From the NCBI GenBank assembly GCA_910589185.1, contig CAJUSU010000036.1, forward strand, positions 1 to 8,655: a stretch of 8,655 nt of DNA, written 5' to 3'. Positions within the stretch are counted from its first letter, which is position 1; the number at the start of each line of letters is the position of its first letter. The notes under the pieces were generated by a model. That model was given only the letters and a program-made list of their open reading frames with translations, did no database searches and was not told the origin of the DNA. The stretch is from an uncultured Clostridia bacterium (GTDB taxonomy: Bacteria; Bacillota; Clostridia; TANB77; CAG-508). The translations under genes were made by a program, and so were the position numbers. Shown here one piece after another: positions 1 to 5,476 of the stretch.

Positions 1-61
1 ATTCGAACCTTGGACCCACCGGTTATGAGCCGGTTGCTCTGACCAACTGAGCTAATGGCGC
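1..61 (-). tRNA. tRNA with CAU anticodon (Ile2 or elongator Met), 3' end outside window
   Basis: The minus strand shows a tRNA from base 1 to T60: 5' acceptor strand GCGCCAT (61-55), a standard D-arm beginning TAGCTCAG, an anticodon stem ACCGG/CCGGT around the loop CTCATAA, and a T-arm with GGTTCGAAT at 9-1. The last 16 or so bases (3' half of the T stem, 3' acceptor strand, CCA) lie beyond the window edge. The CAU anticodon fits either elongator Met or the AUA-reading Ile2 whose C34 is changed to lysidine by TilS. C4 and C5 in the acceptor stem match TilS determinants described for E. coli Ile2, which leans weakly towards Ile2. Initiator Met is unlikely because the anticodon stem lacks the three consecutive G-C pairs. 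The tRNA call is secure; the amino acid is not. Confidence 0.93.
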
Positions 62-79
62 ATATCAAATGCAGTATTT

Positions 80-108
80 AGTATAGAACATTTTGTTCCA
101 AAAGTCAA
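80..108 (-). promoter_or_regulatory. Sigma-A promoter of the tRNA, with a palindrome in its spacer
   Basis: On the minus strand, TTGACT (108-103) and TATACT (85-80) are separated by exactly 17 bases, and the tRNA 5' end lies 18 bases past the -10, leaving a short leader. This is the best vegetative-type promoter in the window. The spacer holds a perfect inverted repeat, GAACA-AAA-TGTTC (86-98). It looks like an SOS box but has a five-base rather than four-base gap between GAAC and GTTC, so I do not call it a LexA site. Confidence 0.8.
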
Positions 109-133
109 TACTATAACGCATTTTTATTGCATA

Positions 134-172
134 AATTAGCTGCAAGGGTATTTCTATCCCCAACAGCTAATT
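134..172 (-). terminator. Hairpin after the 285-residue gene, probable terminator
   Basis: The nine-base arms AATTAGCTG (134-142) and CAGCTAATT (164-172) are perfectly complementary. Read on the minus strand, the interior can add a second short helix closed by a GAAA loop (GGG..TA gaaa TACCC). It sits 26 bases after the stop at 199 and before the tRNA promoter, the right place for a terminator. The downstream bases AATTTATGC give only a poor U-tract, so termination may be inefficient or factor-dependent. The interrupted stem could also be a small structured 3' UTR element. Confidence 0.5.
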
Positions 173-198
173 AAACTATTTCTTATATCATTCTTAAA

Positions 199-1056
199 CT
201 AATTTTGGTTTTGCTCTCCTCTTCCTTCTGTAAGCGCAGGAGTTTGAAGTACAATTTTAACCTTGAAAGCATATGTAAGAGCTCTAACAACTTTGCTATT
301 TTTAATTCTTTGCCATAAAGATGGTTTTACTTCTACTCTAGTTTCTTCAAAGAATTGTTGCTCTGGAACAGCTCCCACAGTTACCTGTTCTACTTGCTCT
401 GGTGCAGCTGTTATTACTTCTTCCTCAATGTCTTGTGGTGTTGGAATTAATTTTAATGCATCAGCTACTTCAATACCAATATAGCTTAAAGCTTTTGAGC
501 GGTCTTCTATTCTTTCCATATCAATTTCAATATGTAAGTTAGATTCTAGGTTGACAATTCTTGCGTTAATTAGTTTGACAGCATCTTGATAATTTTGAGA
601 TTTATCAGATTTTGTTCTTCCAATTGCATTTAATGTGTCAATAATATCTTCTGGAAAATCATTTGAAATTTCTTTTACTGTCTGTTTCCAGTCTTCTTCT
701 TTATTCTCAACCGCATCTAAAGCTTCTCTTAATGAACCTGCTAAAGAAATGTTCTTTTCTCTTTGGCGAATTAACTCTTCAATTCTTTTTGTATTTTCTT
801 CAAATTGATTTGTTGCAAATTCCACTAATCCGTAAGCTGCTTTATATACACTCTTTGGAAAATTCTTTTTCTTTGGATATTCAATTAAATATGTTTTAAT
901 TGACTCTATTAAATCCTTAAAGTAAGCATCTTCTTCTAATTGAACAATCTGTTTCTTACTATTAGGGTTAATTAATTTTTCTACTTTGTCAATATTTGAT
1001 AATATTTTTTCTTCCGTGATCACCATTCTCACGTTTACTATGCCAGATTTAGACAT
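199..1056 (-). CDS. Uncharacterised 285-residue soluble protein with acidic linker and basic C-terminus
   Basis: I do not recognise a family. Residues 1-200 look largely alpha-helical and highly charged, with possible coiled coil around 85-130 (EENTKRIEELIRQREKN). There is no signal peptide or membrane span. Residues about 207-243 form an acidic Pro/Glu/Val/Gln linker, typical of a flexible tether. Residues 244-270 (KPSLWQRIKNSKVVRAL and on) are basic and amphipathic and could touch membrane or nucleic acid; the tail ends EGRGEQNQN. The ATG at 1056 is well supported by AAAGGAGGG (1075-1067) ten bases upstream. The gene has its own promoter, upstream of which lies a four-box operator matching one at mreB, so a role tied to the cell envelope is possible. 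That link is inference from shared regulation only. Confidence 0.85.
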   Translation of the reverse strand: MSKSGIVNVRMVITEEKILSNIDKVEKLINPNSKKQIVQLEEDAYFKDLIESIKTYLIEYPKKKNFPKSVYKAAYGLVEFATNQFEENTKRIEELIRQREKNISLAGSLREALDAVENKEEDWKQTVKEISNDFPEDIIDTLNAIGRTKSDKSQNYQDAVKLINARIVNLESNLHIEIDMERIEDRSKALSYIGIEVADALKLIPTPQDIEEEVITAAPEQVEQVTVGAVPEQQFFEETRVEVKPSLWQRIKNSKVVRALTYAFKVKIVLQTPALTEGRGEQNQN

Positions 1057-1103
1057 TGTAAACTTTCCCTCCTTTGTCCTACGTTATTTTCTCTTATGTT
1101 GAT

Positions 1104-1132
1104 ATTATACACTGATATTTCGAAAACTACAA
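1104..1132 (-). promoter_or_regulatory. Promoter of the 285-residue protein gene
   Basis: On the minus strand a perfect TATAAT (1109-1104) lies 17 bases after TTGTAG (1132-1127), a poor -35 matching only TTG. A weak -35 with a strong -10 is common at activator-dependent promoters, and the four direct-repeat boxes at 1154-1192 lie 21 bases upstream of the -35. Start of transcription is expected near 1097, leaving a leader of about 40 bases before the ATG at 1056. Confidence 0.65.
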
Positions 1133-1153
1133 TAGGATTTCCTTTAAAATATC

Positions 1154-1192
1154 TTTACATTTCTGTTACAATTTTATTACAACATTTTTACG
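1154..1192 (-). promoter_or_regulatory. Four-box direct-repeat operator, OmpR-family (WalR/PhoP) type, copy 1
   Basis: Read on the minus strand the half-sites are CGTAAA (1192-1187), TGTAAT (1181-1176), TGTAAC (1170-1165) and TGTAAA (1159-1154), each followed by five variable bases, giving an exact 11-base period. An imperfect fifth unit, TTTAAA, sits in register at 1148-1143. The known WalR consensus is TGTWAH-N5-TGTWAH. PhoP boxes use the reverse-complement-like TTNACA at the same period, so I cannot tell which regulator binds. The block lies between the ligase stop (1227) and the -35 at 1132, where an upstream activator would bind. A second copy is at 4800-4838. Confidence 0.7.
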
Positions 1193-1226
1193 AAGTCAAG
1201 GACATTTTGTATTTTTTTGTCACTTT

Positions 1227-3104
1227 TTATTGTTCCTTTTTCAACTCCGCATATCTCTTGATTTTCATGGTTGTCGTTTTTTCAAATTCGTCATTTTTAA
1301 TCTCTAAATTCTTAATCGCTTTATAAGATGTTAGTTGTTTATTAACTTCTTTAATTTTCTCCCAAATAATTTCTTTAATCTTTTCTTCTGACACATCTTT
1401 TCCGTATTGTGCTTCAATTTCTTCCCTATTTGGAATTACTTTTACAGAAATAATGAGCTCTTTATTAGCTTCCTCTTTTGGAGCTTCTTTTCCATAAACC
1501 ATACATTCTTTAATTTCTGCAATTTGTCCTAATAAAAGCTCAATTTCTTCAGGATAAATATTTTTACCATTTTGCGTAACAATAACATTCTTACTTCTTC
1601 CTGTGATGTATAAAAATCCGTCTTGGTCTAAATATCCAACATCGCCTGAATGGAACCATCTTTGTCCTTCTTTTACTTCAATAGCTTCTTTGGTTGCTTC
1701 TTCATCTTCATAATAGCCAAGCATTAAAGTAGGTGTTTTGATTAATACTTCACCTTCTCCATTTTGGTTTGGATTGTCAATTTTAAGTTCTGCTTGGAAA
1801 ATGGCCTTTCCTGCTGAACCTACTTTTGGTTGAAATTCTGGTGTTAAAGCTGAAATAGGAGCTGTTTCTGTTAGTCCATATCCTTGTAAAAATACAATTC
1901 CAATATCTTCTACCCATTTGCCAATTTTGGCATCAATTGGTGCAGCAGCAGATACAATGATTCTTAGCTTTCCACCTAGGTTTTCGTGGATTTCTCCAAA
2001 CACTTTACGTTTTACATCCACCCCTACTACTTTTAAAGCATTGGTGACATGTATCATAGAATTTACTAATCCATCTTTTTTACTCTTCTTGATATTTGCA
2101 TTTATCTTACGATATAAGTTTTCAATTAAAAGTGGTACAGCAAGTAATGCTGTTGGATTCGTTTCTTTAAAGTTTGGTACAATATGTTTTAGCCCTTGGC
2201 AAACTGCAATAGAGCATCCATTTGCCATTGGTAATAAAAATCCGATAGAAGATTCATATGTATGGTGTAAAGGAAGTACTGAGAAAAATCTATCTGTTGG
2301 CATTAATTTTACATAAGCTGAAACAGCATTGATATTTTCTGCTAAGTTACGGCTAGATAGCATAACACCTTTTGCATTTGAGGTTGTTCCTGAAGTAAAT
2401 AGCAATACTTTGAATTCATCTGGTATAATTTCTATTTTTGAATAGAAGTCATCTCCACTTTCAACAAGTGCTCTTCCTTCCTCGATTAAATACTTCATTC
2501 CTACATTTTTACCATTGATACCTTCTTCTGAATACATTTTTACAAAGTATTTTACTTCTGGAACTTTTTCCATAATTTTCTTAATGGCTTCAGCTTTCTT
2601 TTCAGAATAAATAATGACATCTGCTCTAGATCTTTTTACTACATTTTCTAGTTCGTTATCTGGCAATTCTTTATCTGTTGGAATCGCAATTCCTTTGCCG
2701 CATAGCATCGTCATATATGACACATACCACTCATAAGTCGTTTCACTAATGATCAATACTCTTGGCATATCTTCTAAATCTAATTTTCTAGTTAATGCTG
2801 TTCCAAAGCCAATAACATCTTTTCCAAATTGTTCATAACTAATTTCTGTATATTTTCCTTTTGGATCAAATTTCTCTAAAATGAATTCCTTATTTCCATA
2901 TAATTTAATAGATTTATAGAAAACTTCTTGAATTGTTGCATAAGCTGTTGCATCATAATTTTTAGCTTCTCTTTTCTTTTGATTTTCCTGCGCTTTTTGA
3001 AGTGCTTCATAATCTACCTTTACTTCGTCAATTTCTGGAATATCTTTCATTTTTAATTTTGGAAATTTAAAATCTGGTACTTTAAAGTCTCTTAGTCCCC
3101 TCAT
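1227..3104 (-). CDS. Long-chain acyl-CoA ligase (AMP-forming, ANL superfamily)
   Basis: A 625-residue adenylate-forming enzyme, full length for the family. It would activate a fatty acid with ATP to an acyl-adenylate and then transfer it to CoA. Motifs run in the expected order: phosphate-binding loop TSGTTSNAKG (237-246), GYGLTET (408-414), the ribose-binding Asp in HSGDVG (D488), the hinge region around ITGRSKNVIV (R503) and a C-terminal catalytic Lys in KTTTMKIKR (K614). Two positions depart from consensus: the loop has SNAK for the usual GxPK, and the final motif has Met for Gly just before the catalytic Lys. The first 50 residues are lysine-rich with KVPDFKFPKLKMK, perhaps for membrane association. 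The ATG at 3104 follows AAAAGGAG by about eight bases. It lies 89 bases after tetR, as in a co-transcribed pair, with no convincing promoter in the gap. There is no obvious hairpin terminator after the stop. Substrate chain length cannot be read from the sequence; with no beta-oxidation genes here, use in phospholipid synthesis or fatty-acid recycling is as likely as breakdown. Confidence 0.93.
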   Translation of the reverse strand: MRGLRDFKVPDFKFPKLKMKDIPEIDEVKVDYEALQKAQENQKKREAKNYDATAYATIQEVFYKSIKLYGNKEFILEKFDPKGKYTEISYEQFGKDVIGFGTALTRKLDLEDMPRVLIISETTYEWYVSYMTMLCGKGIAIPTDKELPDNELENVVKRSRADVIIYSEKKAEAIKKIMEKVPEVKYFVKMYSEEGINGKNVGMKYLIEEGRALVESGDDFYSKIEIIPDEFKVLLFTSGTTSNAKGVMLSSRNLAENINAVSAYVKLMPTDRFFSVLPLHHTYESSIGFLLPMANGCSIAVCQGLKHIVPNFKETNPTALLAVPLLIENLYRKINANIKKSKKDGLVNSMIHVTNALKVVGVDVKRKVFGEIHENLGGKLRIIVSAAAPIDAKIGKWVEDIGIVFLQGYGLTETAPISALTPEFQPKVGSAGKAIFQAELKIDNPNQNGEGEVLIKTPTLMLGYYEDEEATKEAIEVKEGQRWFHSGDVGYLDQDGFLYITGRSKNVIVTQNGKNIYPEEIELLLGQIAEIKECMVYGKEAPKEEANKELIISVKVIPNREEIEAQYGKDVSEEKIKEIIWEKIKEVNKQLTSYKAIKNLEIKNDEFEKTTTMKIKRYAELKKEQ

Positions 3105-3135
3105 CTTCTCTACTCCTTTTTTTAATAATCTAACG

Positions 3136-3187
3136 ATGACACATTTCTCCCCTGGGTCATTTCTCTAAAGATGAGATGTGTCCCCGC
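3136..3187. repeat. REP-like imperfect palindrome between tetR and the ligase
   Basis: GACACAT (3138-3144) pairs with ATGTGTC (3176-3182). On the minus strand this extends to GACACAT-CUC pairing with GAG-AA-AUGUGUC, ten pairs with a two-base bulge. CATTTCTC also occurs twice in direct orientation (3142-3149, 3158-3165). The runs CCCCTGGGTCATT and GTGTCCCCG are GC-rich islands unlike the surrounding AT-rich DNA. They resemble from memory the palindromes scattered in clostridial genomes near RAYT/IS200-type transposases, but no transposase gene is present here. It could instead be a TetR operator or an mRNA-processing hairpin. Confidence 0.5.
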
Positions 3188-3193
3188 CAAGTT

Positions 3194-3760
3194 CTACCTT
3201 TTAAGTTTTTTAATAAAAATCTTTTCAATTTCTTTATCTAAAGCATTCATATCTACATCTTCTTGATGGCGTAATTTATATATCAAACTTGAACAAGTAA
3301 ACCCAAAAATTCCTGAAGCCATTACATTAGGGTCTCCCTCCATAATTTCTCCTTTTTGAATTCCCTGTTTGATAATTTCTTCTATCATTTGTATATAGTC
3401 AAATACATAATTTCTACACATTTGGCTGCGTGGGTCATTTCCCCAAATTTGGCTCAAGATAATTGTCATAAAGCTCTCGTATTTGACTAATACTTTAATT
3501 TGTATTAGTACAATTGCTCTTATTTTATCTAAAGAATTCTCTAATTTTTCTGTTTTAATAGCAATACTATTTTTAAGAAGTTTTACCCCTTCTTCTATTA
3601 AGAAATTAAATATCTCTTCTTTACTAGAAAAGTGATAATATAATGTTCCCTTTGCTACTCCAACCGTTGCTGTAATCTCTTCAATACTTGTTGCATCATA
3701 TCCTTTTTCTGCAAATAGTTTCATTGATGTTTCAAATATTTTTCTTTTTGTTTTATTCAT
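3194..3760 (-). CDS. TetR/AcrR-family transcriptional regulator
   Basis: A 188-residue protein of typical TetR length. The N-terminal DNA-binding domain is clear: ETSMKLFAEKGYDATSIEEIT, then the helix-turn-helix ending VGVAKGTLYYHFSSKEEIF (about 26-51). Residues 55-188 form the variable helical ligand-binding and dimer domain, so the inducer cannot be named. The ATG at 3760 follows AGGAG (3771-3767), which overlaps the stop codon of mreB; the two genes are nine bases apart and probably translationally coupled. The next gene is an acyl-CoA ligase. Bacillus subtilis places its TetR-type FadR beside the ligase gene lcfA, so an acyl-CoA-responsive regulator of the neighbouring ligase is a fair guess. 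I see no Bacillus-type FadR operator here. No promoter lies directly before the gene, so it would depend on the mreB promoter. Confidence 0.93.
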   Translation of the reverse strand: MNKTKRKIFETSMKLFAEKGYDATSIEEITATVGVAKGTLYYHFSSKEEIFNFLIEEGVKLLKNSIAIKTEKLENSLDKIRAIVLIQIKVLVKYESFMTIILSQIWGNDPRSQMCRNYVFDYIQMIEEIIKQGIQKGEIMEGDPNVMASGIFGFTCSSLIYKLRHQEDVDMNALDKEIEKIFIKKLKR

Positions 3761-3766
3761 ATGTTT

Positions 3767-3771
3767 CTCCT
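3767..3771 (-). promoter_or_regulatory. tetR ribosome binding site overlapping the mreB stop codon
   Basis: The minus-strand string TAGGAG (3772-3767) serves as the mreB TAG stop (3772-3770) and as the Shine-Dalgarno of tetR, six bases before its ATG. This fixes the tetR start and implies that ribosomes ending mreB can reinitiate on tetR, tying the regulator's level to that of MreB. Confidence 0.8.
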
Positions 3772-4774
3772 ATTTTCTTTTTTTCGCGTCTAATACATCT
3801 AAATTATCTAGTGCTTTTCCTGTTCCTAATGCTACACAAGAAACTGCGTCTTGTGCTATCATCACATTAATTCCTGTTTTTTCTTGTAAGAGTTTATCTA
3901 ATCCGTCTACTAAGCATCCCCCACCTGTCATGTAAATTCCCCTGTCACTAATGTCTGCTGCAAGTTCTGGTGGTGTTTTTTCTAAAACGCTGTGTACAGC
4001 ATCCACTACCATCATAGCTGGCTTAATTAATGCTTCAAACATTTCACTGGAGCGAACTGAGATTGTTCTTGGAAGACCTGTTGTTAAGTCTCTTCCACGG
4101 AGTTCCATTTCCATATCTTGAATTTTTGGATAAACACACCCTATATTAATTTTCAAATCTTCTGCTGTTCTTTCTCCAATAATAATATTATATTTTTTCT
4201 TAATATATTTTACAATTGCCTCATCAAATTTATCCCCTGCTACTTTTAATGAAGTGCTAACTACTGAACCGCCTAAGGAAATAACAGCAATATCAGTCGT
4301 TCCTCCTCCAATGTCAACCACCATATTGCCACAAGGTTTTGAAATATCTAATCCTGCTCCAATTGCAGCAGCAATTGGCTCTTCTATTAAATATACTCTT
4401 CTTGCACCTGCATGTGATGCAGCATCAATAACAGCTTTTTTTTCTACTTCTGTTACTTGTGAAGGAATACATATCATAATTCTTGGTGCAAAAATGAATT
4501 TTCCACAAACACGATTAATAAAATATTTTAACATTTTTTCGGTTACTGTATAATTAGAAATAACACCATCTCTTAAAGGCCTCGTTGCCACTATGTTTCC
4601 TGGCGTTCTTCCTAGCATTCTTCTTGCTTCTTTTCCCACTGCCAAAACTTCCCCCGTGTTATTATCTACCGCTACAACAGAAGGCTCCCTTAAAACAATA
4701 CCTTTTCCTTTTGTATATGCAATAACACTAGCTGTACCCAAGTCTATTCCAATATCTTGTCCGCACTTAAACAT
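3770..4774 (-). CDS. mreB: MreB/Mbl-family actin-like cell shape protein
   Basis: A 334-residue bacterial actin that would polymerise under the membrane with ATP and guide lateral wall synthesis in a rod-shaped cell. Actin-fold landmarks are all present: phosphate-1 loop DIGIDLGTA (7-15), the conserved Glu in IEEPIAAAIG (E131/E132), phosphate-2 loop VVDIGGGTTDIAV (152-164), GERTAEDLKI (200-209) and the adenosine motif MTGGG (282-286). An open frame reaches an ATG at 4801, but that start has no Shine-Dalgarno and lies in the operator repeats; an ATG at 4780 is too close to the ribosome site. I choose 4774, which gives the usual MF..DIGIDLGTA start and 334 residues, matching Mbl/MreB length. 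The sequence does not separate MreB, Mbl and MreBH with certainty. It is an orphan copy: no mreC, mreD or division genes are nearby, and instead it heads an operon with tetR and an acyl-CoA ligase. Confidence 0.95.
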   Translation of the reverse strand: MFKCGQDIGIDLGTASVIAYTKGKGIVLREPSVVAVDNNTGEVLAVGKEARRMLGRTPGNIVATRPLRDGVISNYTVTEKMLKYFINRVCGKFIFAPRIMICIPSQVTEVEKKAVIDAASHAGARRVYLIEEPIAAAIGAGLDISKPCGNMVVDIGGGTTDIAVISLGGSVVSTSLKVAGDKFDEAIVKYIKKKYNIIIGERTAEDLKINIGCVYPKIQDMEMELRGRDLTTGLPRTISVRSSEMFEALIKPAMMVVDAVHSVLEKTPPELAADISDRGIYMTGGGCLVDGLDKLLQEKTGINVMIAQDAVSCVALGTGKALDNLDVLDAKKRK

Positions 4775-4783
4775 TGTCATCTT

Positions 4784-4789
4784 TCCTTT
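4784..4789 (-). promoter_or_regulatory. mreB ribosome binding site that decides the start
   Basis: AAAGGA on the minus strand (4789-4784) is nine bases from the ATG at 4774 but only three from the ATG at 4780, and lies inside the coding part if 4801 were the start. It therefore supports 4774 as the real start. Confidence 0.75.
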
Positions 4790-4799
4790 CAGAGTTATC

Positions 4800-4838
4800 A
4801 TTACATTTTCTTTACAATTTCGTTACGATTATATTACA
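4800..4838 (-). promoter_or_regulatory. Four-box direct-repeat operator, OmpR-family (WalR/PhoP) type, copy 2
   Basis: On the minus strand the half-sites are TGTAAT (4838-4833), CGTAAC (4827-4822), TGTAAA (4816-4811) and TGTAAT (4805-4800), with five bases between each and an exact 11-base period. Three of four fit the WalR half-site TGTWAH fully and the other differs only at its first base. The block covers the -10 of the mreB promoter and about 20 bases past the expected start of transcription, which would suit repression of mreB. The same arrangement recurs at 1154-1192. Confidence 0.72.
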
Positions 4839-4856
4839 GTTCGTACAAAATAGCAA
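4828..4856 (-). promoter_or_regulatory. Probable promoter of the mreB-tetR-ligase operon
   Basis: On the minus strand, TATAAT (4833-4828) lies 17 bases after TTGCTA (4856-4851), which matches four of six -35 positions. Transcription would start near 4821, giving a leader of about 47 bases before the ATG at 4774. The -10 overlaps the first two units of the direct-repeat operator. Part of the TATAAT match comes from the repeat sequence itself, so it is less certain than the lexA promoter. Confidence 0.6.
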
Positions 4857-4871
4857 TATCTTCAGCCAAAA

Positions 4872-4901
4872 AAAATAGAGTATATTGCTATACTCTATTT
4901 T
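4872..4901 (-). terminator. Intrinsic terminator of the lexA operon
   Basis: A perfect 13-base-pair stem (4872-4884 with 4889-4901) closes a four-base loop. Read on the minus strand it is followed by a T-run of eight counting the stem's last bases, 28 bases after the stop at 4930. This ends the lexA/membrane-protein transcript and insulates the mreB promoter just downstream. On the plus strand the T-run is shorter, but there is no plus-strand gene to terminate. Confidence 0.88.
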
Positions 4902-4929
4902 AGCCATTTCTATATGGTTTTATACATTT

Positions 4930-5448
4930 TTATAAAAAGAAATACCCCAAAATAATTGCACTAATTAAGCCTGCTGGACCATAAGTAGGGTCTATTCTTA
5001 GTTCCTCAGGAGTAGCTTTTTCTACTGCTTCCTCATCTACCATACTTACTTTCATATAACTAACATGTTCATAACGAAATCCTAATTCATAATCTTTTTG
5101 TTCTTCTGGATATAAGTTGTTTACTTTAATATATTTAGTCCCTACATTAATATCTCTTGGCGTGTAAAAGTCAAATTTTAAATATTGATTTTCGATCATT
5201 TCTTCTGTTGTGTTTTTTATAGTTCCCTTTACATTACCATTTACATTTGACGCTTCAGCTGTTGTAACAGTAACTTCAGGAGAATTAATATTTATTTCAT
5301 AACTTGTCATTGGTTGGTACATGGCTTTTGTATAGTTATATATCATAATATCCGAAAAAATGAAGAAAAATACAAAAATGAGTAAATAACAAAAGAATAC
5401 CTTCATTCTAGGACGTCTATCAAAAAACCAGATGTCTAAGTAATTCAT
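4930..5448 (-). CDS. Uncharacterised membrane protein with FxLYD-like outer domain, lexA operon
   Basis: A 172-residue protein. A short basic N-terminus (RRPRMK) precedes a strongly hydrophobic span at about 17-38 (VFFCYLLIFVFFFIFSDIMIY). Residues about 45-137 are beta-rich and probably outside the cell: VNGNVKGTIKNTTEEMIENQ, then YLKFDFYTP, NLYPEEQKDYELGF and YMKVSMV follow the order of strands in FxLYD/DUF3426-type domains, though I cannot confirm this without a profile search. A second hydrophobic stretch (PAGLISAIILGYFFL, 158-172) ends exactly at the C-terminus, so the protein has almost no second cytoplasmic tail. The ATG at 5448 follows GGGGAG closely. It starts 28 bases after lexA with no promoter between, so it is expected to be transcribed with lexA and so to be damage-inducible. 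It has no LysM domain and is not an evident YneA homologue. Confidence 0.85.
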   Translation of the reverse strand: MNYLDIWFFDRRPRMKVFFCYLLIFVFFFIFSDIMIYNYTKAMYQPMTSYEININSPEVTVTTAEASNVNGNVKGTIKNTTEEMIENQYLKFDFYTPRDINVGTKYIKVNNLYPEEQKDYELGFRYEHVSYMKVSMVDEEAVEKATPEELRIDPTYGPAGLISAIILGYFFL

Positions 5449-5476
5449 AGAATTCTCCCCTTCCCAATTTTTTCAA

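Noticed and set aside
86..98. SOS (LexA) box before the tRNA
   Set aside because: GAAC and GTTC are five bases apart instead of four, and a tRNA gene is not a usual SOS target.
263..484. Plus-strand open frame with a hydrophobic start and many Cys/Ser codons
   Set aside because: Antisense to the acidic linker of the 285-residue protein; no ribosome binding site or promoter.
1193..1226. Intrinsic terminator after the acyl-CoA ligase
   Set aside because: Only a four-base GACA/TGTC pairing around an A/T-rich loop is present, and it lacks a proper T-run after a stable stem.
1918..2316. Plus-strand open frame of 132 codons
   Set aside because: Antisense shadow inside the acyl-CoA ligase, whose conserved motifs prove the minus strand is coding.
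3138..3182. TetR operator at the REP-like palindrome
   Set aside because: The complementary arms are more than 30 bases apart, too far for a single TetR dimer, and no promoter is seen there. It is kept only as an alternative.
4254..4553. Plus-strand open frame of 99 codons
   Set aside because: Antisense to the conserved core of mreB and without translation signals.
4775..4801. Longer mreB with a start at 4801 or 4780
   Set aside because: The 4801 start has no Shine-Dalgarno and falls in the operator repeats; 4780 is only three bases from the ribosome site. The start at 4774 has good spacing and gives the family's usual N-terminus.
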